Position numbers and translations under genes: made by a program. From Lachnospiraceae bacterium (lineage in GTDB: Bacteria; Bacillota; Clostridia; Lachnospirales; Lachnospiraceae): a stretch of DNA of 8,702 nucleotides. Location: positions 1 through 8,702 of the forward strand of contig DNAD01000259.1 of NCBI GenBank assembly GCA_003484785.1, read 5' to 3'. Below are positions 1 through 6,075 of the stretch, piece after piece. Position 1 is the stretch's first letter, and every line of letters starts with the position of its first letter. The notes beneath the pieces are model-generated. The model made no database searches. It was given only the letters and a program-made list of their open reading frames with translations, and was not told the DNA's origin.

Positions 1-38
1 TGCAAAATAACAGTGTATAAGTTATTTTTCAACAGATC
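1..38. mobile_element. Shortened copy of the 155-bp palindromic element (left end cut by the window)
   Basis: Bases 1-12 match the inner part of the left terminal repeat of the element at 3241-3395 (compare 3248-3259). Bases 13-38 match its right end (compare 3370-3395) with one mismatch, at base 36. The whole 110-base interior of the long copy is missing, so the two termini are joined directly. The result is a short AT-rich stem-loop: bases 2-11 pair with 21-30 around a 9-nt loop. The first seven or so bases of the left terminus would lie outside the window. The sequence CTTAG follows at 39-43 and includes the TAA stop of the ADP-ribosyltransferase gene. Its counterpart on the other side cannot be seen, so a target duplication cannot be tested. 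The stem-loop could affect the 3' end of the transcript, but it lacks the GC-rich stem of an intrinsic terminator. Confidence 0.6.
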
Positions 39-39
39 C

Positions 40-2004
40 TTAGTCCCGAAGCGTACAAAAGCTCTTATATAGATTTCTTAAATGATCCTCATGTTCTCCA
101 AAAGGATTCTCCATAACATTTATTCCTTTATTCCTCTGCTCCTTCATCGGATCCTGTGAGCTCATCAGCTTCCGATATGCCTGTATTTTTTCATAATGAT
201 CCCTACTGCACTTAGACAGATTGTTCAGTCTTTTTTGCCAGACTTCGTTTGTTACGAGAGAATCCTCCCTTTTACACAGATTTTTACATTCCCCAATTTT
301 AATTGAAGAAGATATTTCTTCATAGGCTTTTTGCATCAGCATAACTGCCTGCATATATGGCAAAGCTGAAGACATTCCATCCAGACTTCCTGCCTTATCC
401 TTAAAATAGCCCATGACCCCGGACGACAGATTGACGGCGATTCCGGCCCTCATCTCCAACAGAAGCCGTGATATCTTAGCCTGAGTTTTTGCATCGACGG
501 ATCTGCTCGACAAAGTGTCCTCAACCTCTTTTTGGATAGCTTTGATCTCCTTGCTATTCAGATCGTTTCCATCCAGAACGCTCTTATCCCTGTGTCTCGA
601 ATAATAAACAGCCAGGATCATCAAGCATCTGTTGGCAGTCTTATTTACGGCATCAGACCACATATTCGGGTTGGCAGGCTTCATTTTTGTGACTTTAACG
701 CCTTTCTTTATTATAGTAGAGTACCCGAAATGAGAAGGTCTTAAATTAATCCTCTCCGCACTGTTGGATATTTCATATCTGCTTGACATAAAGGCGGCCT
801 GTTTCTTATGATCATTCTGGTACTTATCGCTCAGCCTCGCTTTATCCCGGACATCCTCCATTTCCAGGATCTCAGCCGGAACAGCCTTCAGGTAGACAAC
901 TATTTTTCTGTCTTTATGATTTTTATTCTTATGATCTGTCCATTCTCCCTCGTCACTGACTCCCAGAAGCTGAAGCTTGGTATTTGTCTGAAGCAGAACC
1001 TCATCTTCCCCTTTATATCTGGAAATATTGCGGATACAGGCTCCCTTGGTTCCCTTCGGTGCCAGGATCCTGCACTCCACCTGCATTTTCTTGAATTTCG
1101 AAACACCATCAGGATTCAATGTCGTACTGCAAAAAGCCTTGTCCACAGAAATGACCCTGTGGATCCTCATATTCCTGAATACCTCAAAAAGCTTCTCGCT
1201 TGTGGTGATCTCTTTTTTGTCCAGTCCCAATCCCGCTACAAGCCCGTCAAGACCCATATGTCTTGTGAGTGTCATATCCTCATCCAGCTTAAACTCTTCA
1301 AGGGAACTGATAAGATCATTACACTTTTTCCTGATCTCCGGGCTTGTCTTGGGATTCCCGGTCCTAAGGTAATCATTCATCTGCCCGTAATACTTGTTCT
1401 TACTGTAATCCGTAAAGTTATCATGATATTTCTGATTCTTGTTCTTTAACTCCGTGAGCTGCTTTGTGTGCGAATCAACCAGTCTTTTAAGCGAACCTTC
1501 AAAAGGAGAATCCGAATCCACTCTGTTATCATACTGCTGCTTATATTGAGAACGCATATTGTCGATCTTATATATGTCAGCCAGTACCTGCTCATTCTCA
1601 CTTAACGTACCGGGCGCGGCAATGCTTTTTTGATAGAGCATTTGCCGGTATTGCATTGCGTTGAATGACCTCTGGATCTTTTGAACCAGCTCACCTGACA
1701 TTGGCAGTTGCTTTTTATTTTCTAAACGTTCTTTTATCTCCTTCGCAGTTTCCCTTTCCTCGGTCAGATCCATAAACTGTACAGGAGCTACCTTATACCT
1801 GGATCTGAGCTCTCCAAGCTTCAAAGGAGCTACCATCTCATTATGATGTCTCATAATGAAGTCCCTGCTGCCATCCGACTTTTTTACCTGATCGACCACA
1901 GTAAAGTCAAAGAAGCCCTGTTTCTGATCTGTTTCCTGTTCCCGGTCAAAAAGCTGATATTTTTCCTGCTCCTGCTGATTTTTATTCGCCAACACCTTAC
2001 ACAT
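40..2004 (-). CDS. Predicted ADP-ribosyltransferase (R-S-E class) with long unassigned flanks
   Basis: This 654-aa protein probably transfers ADP-ribose from NAD+ to a target protein. The central region (about residues 235-385) shows the three marks of the exotoxin-type fold in order: an Arg after a beta strand (LTRHMG, Arg248), an STT triplet after an aromatic (FCSTT, Ser293) and an ExE motif (GEDEVLL, Glu333 and Glu335). A typical TKLQLLGV strand follows. ExE rather than QxE predicts arginine as acceptor by family knowledge. Residues 1-230 are charged, helical and partly coiled-coil-like; residues 385-654 are helical and not recognised. No signal peptide or membrane segment is evident, so it is cytosolic or exported by a dedicated route. 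The start at 2004 was chosen because the AAGGA site lies 7 nt upstream; an alternative ATG at 2010 would overlap the upstream stop as ATGA but sits too close to that site. The gene looks more AT-rich than the kinase genes. Its target is unknown, and toxin, effector or housekeeping regulator are all possible. Confidence 0.75.
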   Translation of the reverse strand: MCKVLANKNQQEQEKYQLFDREQETDQKQGFFDFTVVDQVKKSDGSRDFIMRHHNEMVAPLKLGELRSRYKVAPVQFMDLTEERETAKEIKERLENKKQLPMSGELVQKIQRSFNAMQYRQMLYQKSIAAPGTLSENEQVLADIYKIDNMRSQYKQQYDNRVDSDSPFEGSLKRLVDSHTKQLTELKNKNQKYHDNFTDYSKNKYYGQMNDYLRTGNPKTSPEIRKKCNDLISSLEEFKLDEDMTLTRHMGLDGLVAGLGLDKKEITTSEKLFEVFRNMRIHRVISVDKAFCSTTLNPDGVSKFKKMQVECRILAPKGTKGACIRNISRYKGEDEVLLQTNTKLQLLGVSDEGEWTDHKNKNHKDRKIVVYLKAVPAEILEMEDVRDKARLSDKYQNDHKKQAAFMSSRYEISNSAERINLRPSHFGYSTIIKKGVKVTKMKPANPNMWSDAVNKTANRCLMILAVYYSRHRDKSVLDGNDLNSKEIKAIQKEVEDTLSSRSVDAKTQAKISRLLLEMRAGIAVNLSSGVMGYFKDKAGSLDGMSSALPYMQAVMLMQKAYEEISSSIKIGECKNLCKREDSLVTNEVWQKRLNNLSKCSRDHYEKIQAYRKLMSSQDPMKEQRNKGINVMENPFGEHEDHLRNLYKSFCTLRD

Positions 2005-2006
2005 GA

Positions 2007-3212
2007 TCATTTCCTTCTTTCTGCATAAAACCTGTCACAGATTCCGCCATTGATTATTTCGTCCGGTTTCCGATCATACTTATGGCATGCACCGGATTCC
2101 ACGCCGCCGAGCCTGTAAAGGCAGTTTCTGCAATATAACTCCTCATCTGTAACGGGTCTTAAAACAGGATCATCGGCAAAATGACTGATGACATCCTCGC
2201 TGTCATCATCCTCTTCATTATCCTCCGGGTCCGCATCATCATCCAGGGCTTTCGGCAGCTTGATCTCATCCTCATAGTCCTGAGGTTTTTCCGTATCATT
2301 CCCGGAAGCCGGGAATTCCTCTGAGATGTCAGTATCATTGTGTTCCTTCTTTTCTGAATGATTCCTGTTGAAAGGAAGAACGTACAGTGTCTGGCAGTTT
2401 TTGCCCGCCTCTTTGGGAAAAATATATGAATAGAGAGCCTCCAGCTGATCAAATGCCCCAATAAAACGCAGCTCAGTCTCATCGTTATAAGCCTCTGCTA
2501 TTGCCATAAGGGTTCGTACTATCATGGAATAGATCACTGTTGCATAGCCTTTTGTTTCATACAGGATATTTACCAGAAAGAATCCGTCCTCCTCCGAAAC
2601 CAGAAGGCAGCCCACAAGGCTTCCGTGTTCCTTATAAACCGTGCTGAATGATGGAGAATAATCCATATCATCCGGCTTCGGATCTGCAGGAAGCAGTTCC
2701 AATAGGGCTTTACCCTCTTCGCTAAATAGTGCCGGGGCAGGTTCATAGCCCTCGTCTGACCATTTCTCAATGATCCGGCCAAGCTTTTCATTTTTCCCGG
2801 CGCTTTTCAGTGAAAAGGAAAAGTCAGAATACCTCTTTACAGGTGAAAACCCGCATCGCCAGAAGAAAAGTCCCGTTCCGGTAATATAAGCCTTGCCATC
2901 CTCCGGAATAATACAGGTCATTCCCTCTATACCGGCATCAGAAAGGGCCTCGATCATATGAATGATCATAGCATCCCCGATCCCCCTGTTCCTGTAAGGC
3001 CCGGCCACAGTGATACTTAAAAGCTCTGCGGGATTCACAGAACGGATAACTGCAGCTCCGACAAGCTCATCCGTATCATCATTGAATGCACCGAGAACAT
3101 AAATGTCGCTCTCCTTCAACTTCTCTTTTGTAACTGAAGGAACATAATCACTGTAGCTATCGAAATCCGACTTATCCAATGTTCCAAAAGACAGATTAAT
3201 ATCCGATCCCAT
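2007..3212 (-). CDS. GNAT-like N-acetyltransferase with acidic linker and four-cysteine C-terminal module
   Basis: This 401-aa protein has three parts. Residues 1-135 look like a GNAT domain: the motif A strand-helix is LLSITVAGPYRNRGIGDAM, with the acyl-CoA pyrophosphate-binding R-x-x-G-x-G at Arg74-Gly79, and a typical late FFWRCGF segment follows near 116-122. Residues 140-282 have a similar alternation of strands and helices but no R-x-x-G-x-G, so this may be a second, degenerate GNAT half (inference). Residues 283-358 are a low-complexity acidic linker, densest at 324-339. The tail carries Cys361, Cys364, Cys376 and Cys392 in a C-x2-C-x11-C-x15-C pattern with a KPDEIINGG stretch, which looks like a small metal-binding module. 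The start at 3212 follows a strong AGGAGAGGAG site at 8 nt; a longer frame to 3266 runs into the inserted repeat and was not used. The ADP-ribosyltransferase gene starts 2 nt after its stop. The substrate is unknown. Confidence 0.7.
   Translation of the reverse strand: MGSDINLSFGTLDKSDFDSYSDYVPSVTKEKLKESDIYVLGAFNDDTDELVGAAVIRSVNPAELLSITVAGPYRNRGIGDAMIIHMIEALSDAGIEGMTCIIPEDGKAYITGTGLFFWRCGFSPVKRYSDFSFSLKSAGKNEKLGRIIEKWSDEGYEPAPALFSEEGKALLELLPADPKPDDMDYSPSFSTVYKEHGSLVGCLLVSEEDGFFLVNILYETKGYATVIYSMIVRTLMAIAEAYNDETELRFIGAFDQLEALYSYIFPKEAGKNCQTLYVLPFNRNHSEKKEHNDTDISEEFPASGNDTEKPQDYEDEIKLPKALDDDADPEDNEEDDDSEDVISHFADDPVLRPVTDEELYCRNCLYRLGGVESGACHKYDRKPDEIINGGICDRFYAERRK
2012..2017 (-). promoter_or_regulatory. 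Ribosome binding site that decides the ADP-ribosyltransferase start
   Basis: The minus strand reads GAAGGA here, inside the last codons of the acetyltransferase gene. It lies 7 nt before the ATG at 2004 but only 1 nt before the ATG at 2010, which favours the inner start. Because it sits at the upstream stop codon, translation of the two genes is probably coupled. Confidence 0.5.
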
Positions 3213-3220
3213 TTTGTATT

Positions 3221-3230
3221 CTCCTCTCCT
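3221..3230 (-). promoter_or_regulatory. Strong ribosome binding site of the acetyltransferase gene
   Basis: The minus strand reads AGGAGAGGAG, 8 nt before the ATG at 3212. It settles the start against the upstream in-frame ATG at 3266, which lies inside the inserted element. The site lies between the start codon and the element, so the insertion left it intact. Confidence 0.8.
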
Positions 3231-3235
3231 GCTCA

Positions 3236-3240
3236 CTAAG
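3236..3240. repeat. CTAAG target-site duplication, left copy
   Basis: CTAAG abuts the outer end of the left terminal inverted repeat (GAACTGTTG, from 3241) and recurs as a direct repeat at 3396-3400. CTAAG is palindromic except for its central base, so four of five positions would also fit an extended inverted repeat. The central A on the same strand at both ends is what favours a target duplication. Confidence 0.55.
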
Positions 3241-3250
3241 GAACTGTTGC

Positions 3251-3259
3251 AAAATAACA
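3251..3259 (-). promoter_or_regulatory. Possible outward-facing extended -10 promoter in the element end
   Basis: The minus strand reads TGTTATTTT, which fits a TGn plus TATTTT extended -10 box. It would start transcription about 30 bases before the acetyltransferase ATG. No good -35 hexamer lies 17 bases upstream. AT-rich termini give such matches easily, so this is a weak candidate. If real, it would restore expression of the two downstream genes after the insertion. Confidence 0.2.
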
Positions 3260-3308
3260 TGCACATTTGCGTAGGATTTTTGTTCGAGAGTGCTGATGAA
3301 AAATCTTA

Positions 3309-3326
3309 GGCGTAGCGGGCTACGCC
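3309..3326. terminator. GC-rich hairpin at the centre of the element, possibly a bidirectional terminator
   Basis: GGCGTAGC and GCTACGCC form an 8-bp perfect stem around two bases (realistically 7 bp with a 4-nt loop). In both reading directions a run of five T follows 4-5 bases later, as GGCGATTTTT on the plus strand and TAAGATTTTT on the minus strand. The T run is offset and itself pairs with the opposite A run in the larger hairpin, so termination may be partial. It stands between the kinase genes and the acetyltransferase gene. Confidence 0.35.
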
Positions 3327-3395
3327 GGCGATTTTTCGTCAGTACTATCGGGCAAAAAGACAAGCAAAGGTGTATAAGTTATTTTTCAACAGTTC

Positions 3396-3400
3396 CTAAG
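3396..3400. repeat. CTAAG target-site duplication, right copy
   Basis: This is the direct repeat of 3236-3240, abutting the right terminal repeat (CAACAGTTC, ending at 3395). It lies 2 bases from the stop codon of the kinase-DegV gene. Collapsing both copies into one gives the inferred pre-insertion junction. Confidence 0.55.
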
Positions 3401-3402
3401 TA

Positions 3403-6072
3403 TTACCCCATCTCAAATATGAGCCCGAAGCAGCCGGGACCCAGCTCCGTCGTGACGGCGGCGCCGGCCCTCTGAATGATTATCCTGTCAAAGGTCATTT
3501 TTTTCTCCACCAAAGCCTTTATCTGTGTAAGCTCCTCACTGTCCAGACCGGTATGGGTTATGAACAGGCAGCCCGTATTGACACGGCTTGTGGGGCTGTT
3601 TCTCAACATCCTCTGCACGTGGTTTTTTATCACCCTCTCCCTGTTGCCCAGATAAACACGCCTTACCCGTATCCTTCCTCCCTTTATTTCCAGAACGGGA
3701 TGCAGATAGAAGATCTGGGAAAGGCGGGTGAAAAAGGCGGGGAAGCTCCCGGTCTCCTCCAGATGTGAAGGATCCTCCACGATAAAGCCCGCGCAGATGT
3801 TTTCCCTGCTTTTTACAAGCTCATCCCGGATCTGTTCAACGCTCTTTCCCTCCCTTGCCAGATCCCTGGCCTTCATAACATGCATGCCGAGGCCGCTTGA
3901 GATCGAGCCGCAGTCGATGACGGTTACGTTATCGAAGGTTTCCGAAGCGGCCAGAGCCCTTTTGTAGCCCTCCGATATAGCTGCGGACATGGAAATATGG
4001 ATGATATTTATGGCGTTCTTTAGCTGTCCGGCGAAAAACTGCTCATATTCCTCCTTGGAGGGAGATTCGGAGCGTATCCTTGCCCCCTTCTCCTCCATGA
4101 AGGCCAGGACGCCCCTGCTGTGAGTTTCCGTTCCGTCATAGAAATCACCTTCATTTATATATACATGATAAGGGATAATGGCAATATCATTTTTGCTGAT
4201 CTCCTCCTCGGGCAGGTCACAGACACTGTCGGTAGTGATAAGAATGGGAAAGCGTCTTATGCGGTGGGCCTTCATGGAATCGCTGCGGCCTGATGCTTCC
4301 GCGCCGTTAAAACGTATAAGCCCTCCCGGCAGCTGCCTTATTATCTCCTCCTCAAGCTGATAGCCGCTGACAGGCTTTAACAGGTATCCGTCAAAGCCCT
4401 CCCGCATATAAAGATTCTGATTCTCCGTTCCGGCATTGGCGGTCAGCGCCACGATCTTTGCATCCCTGCACAGACCGCCCGCCTGCTCTCTTATGCGGTG
4501 CATACAGGTAATACCGTCCATTCCCGGCATCAAATGGTCCATAAAGATAAGATGATACTCTGTCCCCAGTGTCATCTGCAGGGCCTGAACGCCGCTCTGT
4601 ACCGTATCCACACGAATGCCGGTATCTCCCAGAAGCTTTTTTACAACCATCAGATTGGTGCTGTTGTCATCCACGACAAGGACCTTTACATCCGGGGCCT
4701 CAAAGCTCTGTCCCAACAGCCTCTTCTGGGCATTCCCCTGATAGGACTGCAGGTCAAGGGCTCCGACCTTCTCATCATCCACAAAGCCCTGGGGGATCTC
4801 CACCGTGAAGGTGCTTCCCTCGGTATAGATACTGTTTACACGGATCTCCCCTCCCATAAGATCCAGAAGCTCCTTTGTAATGGAGAGCCCCAGTCCGGTG
4901 CCCTCTATGAGCCTGGTCTGCTGTTCGTCGATCCGTCTGAAGGCCGAAAACAGATAGGGCATGCTTTCTTTCCTTATTCCCATCCCGGTATCCGTGACCC
5001 TGTATACCATGGTCACATCCTGCTTCTCCGTTATCTTGGTGCCTATGAAAAAGCTCACCGAACCGCTGTTGGTATACTTGACCGCATTGGTCAAAATATT
5101 CAGCAGGATCTGTTCTATCCTCACCTCATCTCCCACGAGCCTGGCCGGCACCTCCGGATCCACATCGATATTGAATTCCAGCCCCTTTTCCTTTGCCCGT
5201 CCCCAGATCATGTTCACGATCTCCGACAGCATGTTGCCGATATTGTATACAACGGGATTGATGTCCATCTTTCCGGACTGGAGCTTGCTCATATCGAGGA
5301 TATCGTTGATAAGGTTTAAGAGCATCCTTGAGGAGGACTGTATGATGGCGGCATCCTCGGCGACCTCCCTGGTGGTATCCTCCCTTAAGATCATCTCGTT
5401 CAGGCCTATTATGGTATTGACGGGGGTTCTGATCTCGTGGCTCATATTGGAAAAGAACCTGCTCTGTGCCTTGCTCATGGCATCGATCTCTTCTCTTCTT
5501 TCCTCGGATCTCTTATTTTCAAGACGGTAGAGGTAGGTCTGGAACGAGACAAGAAGCAGCATCATGCAGCTTACTATGATGAGGGTGGTAAAGGAATCCA
5601 GAAAGACCATGTCCTCCGTGTGGGGAATGACCTCTATGATATGGAAGTACTCGCAGTAGTAACAGGCCGATATCACCAGGATCTGGCAGACCAGAAGGAT
5701 CGCCCTGGCCCTTCCCCTTAAGATCATGCCTATATACAGTATCGACAGCATAAACCATATGGGGGTTCCGCCGTAGATACCTCCGCTTGTGAAAAAGACC
5801 ATGGGCATTACCACAAAGGTCGTAAGCATGGCAATGATCACCTCGGCAAGCCTTAGCCTGTCAAAGCGGTAGGCCAGATAAACAATCAGCGCAAAGGTCA
5901 GCAAACCCACAAAGGTAAAGACCAGTCCCTGCCAGTTCTCACCTATGGCCATTCCTCCGACAATAGCGCATATCATTGAGATCATGGCGATAAGCGACAG
6001 CAGAATGAACAGTCTGTCCTGAATATCATAGCTGGCATTGGCCAGATAATCACGAATCTTTTTAATCCTCAT
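3403..6072 (-). CDS. Membrane hybrid histidine kinase with receiver and C-terminal DegV domain
   Basis: This 889-aa protein should autophosphorylate, pass the phosphate to its own receiver and act through a fused DegV domain. About six membrane helices span residues 20-180, with short loops and no large extracellular sensor. HisKA carries SHEIRTP (His212). The ATPase domain has the N box (Asn329), DTGMGI (361-366) and GTGLGL (391-396). The receiver (about 462-582) is complete: Asp468/469, phospho-acceptor Asp512, Thr544 and Lys566. Residues 608-889 match the DegV fold: TTDSVCDLP at the start, VIDCGSISSGLGM in the middle, HPVLEIKGGRIRVRRV, and GPGCFGL at the end. DegV proteins such as FakB bind fatty acids for acyl-phosphate formation. 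Met600 has no ribosome binding site before it, so DegV is read as part of the kinase. No HPt is present; the upstream neighbour has one, 3 bases away. The ligand and target are unknown. Confidence 0.9.
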   Translation of the reverse strand: MRIKKIRDYLANASYDIQDRLFILLSLIAMISMICAIVGGMAIGENWQGLVFTFVGLLTFALIVYLAYRFDRLRLAEVIIAMLTTFVVMPMVFFTSGGIYGGTPIWFMLSILYIGMILRGRARAILLVCQILVISACYYCEYFHIIEVIPHTEDMVFLDSFTTLIIVSCMMLLLVSFQTYLYRLENKRSEERREEIDAMSKAQSRFFSNMSHEIRTPVNTIIGLNEMILREDTTREVAEDAAIIQSSSRMLLNLINDILDMSKLQSGKMDINPVVYNIGNMLSEIVNMIWGRAKEKGLEFNIDVDPEVPARLVGDEVRIEQILLNILTNAVKYTNSGSVSFFIGTKITEKQDVTMVYRVTDTGMGIRKESMPYLFSAFRRIDEQQTRLIEGTGLGLSITKELLDLMGGEIRVNSIYTEGSTFTVEIPQGFVDDEKVGALDLQSYQGNAQKRLLGQSFEAPDVKVLVVDDNSTNLMVVKKLLGDTGIRVDTVQSGVQALQMTLGTEYHLIFMDHLMPGMDGITCMHRIREQAGGLCRDAKIVALTANAGTENQNLYMREGFDGYLLKPVSGYQLEEEIIRQLPGGLIRFNGAEASGRSDSMKAHRIRRFPILITTDSVCDLPEEEISKNDIAIIPYHVYINEGDFYDGTETHSRGVLAFMEEKGARIRSESPSKEEYEQFFAGQLKNAINIIHISMSAAISEGYKRALAASETFDNVTVIDCGSISSGLGMHVMKARDLAREGKSVEQIRDELVKSRENICAGFIVEDPSHLEETGSFPAFFTRLSQIFYLHPVLEIKGGRIRVRRVYLGNRERVIKNHVQRMLRNSPTSRVNTGCLFITHTGLDSEELTQIKALVEKKMTFDRIIIQRAGAAVTTELGPGCFGLIFEMG

Positions 6073-6075
6073 TTT

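Larger units (their letters stand above)
3241..3395. mobile_element. 155-bp palindromic MITE-like element with 18-bp terminal inverted repeats
   Basis: The ends at 3241-3258 and 3378-3395 are inverted copies that differ at one of 18 positions (GAACTGTTG then CAAAATAAC or AAAAATAAC). The inversion continues inward almost to the centre: segments such as TTTTTG, CTGA, GAAAAATC and GGCGTAG pair with counterparts in the other arm, so the whole element can fold into one long hairpin with a tip at 3309-3326. CTAAG is repeated directly on both sides. No transposase or other credible reading frame is present, so this is a non-autonomous element that would need a transposase supplied elsewhere; the family cannot be named from the window. 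It fills almost all of the 190-base gap between the kinase-DegV gene and the acetyltransferase gene. A shortened second copy lies at 1-38. Confidence 0.75.

Noticed and set aside
808..1449. Plus-strand open frame of 213 codons opposite the ADP-ribosyltransferase core
   Set aside because: It is the shadow of the catalytic region, and its translation has no family motif.
3213..3266. Eighteen-residue N-terminal extension of the acetyltransferase from an ATG at 3266
   Set aside because: It lies inside the inserted repeat, reads through the ribosome binding site of the internal ATG at 3212, and has no binding site of its own.
3241..3395. The whole element as an ordinary intrinsic terminator of the kinase operon
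   Set aside because: It is far too long and is bounded by inverted ends and a direct 5-bp repeat, with a second copy nearby; only its central hairpin is terminator-like.
1..3400. Composite transposon carrying the acetyltransferase and ADP-ribosyltransferase genes
   Set aside because: The CTAAG duplication flanks the right-hand copy alone, which fits an independent insertion, and no transposase is present.
3290..3475. Small plus-strand open frame starting in the element
   Set aside because: It crosses the palindrome and runs into the antisense of the DegV end; there is no convincing start signal or protein feature.
3403..4275. Separate DegV gene starting at the internal Met600 codon of the kinase
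   Set aside because: No purine-rich ribosome binding site precedes it, and the frame is continuous with an intact receiver and linker.
4498..5319. Long plus-strand open frame opposite the kinase-DegV gene
   Set aside because: It is antisense to kinase, receiver and ATPase motifs that are clearly coding, and its translation shows no recognisable domain; the absence of stops follows from codon use on the other strand.
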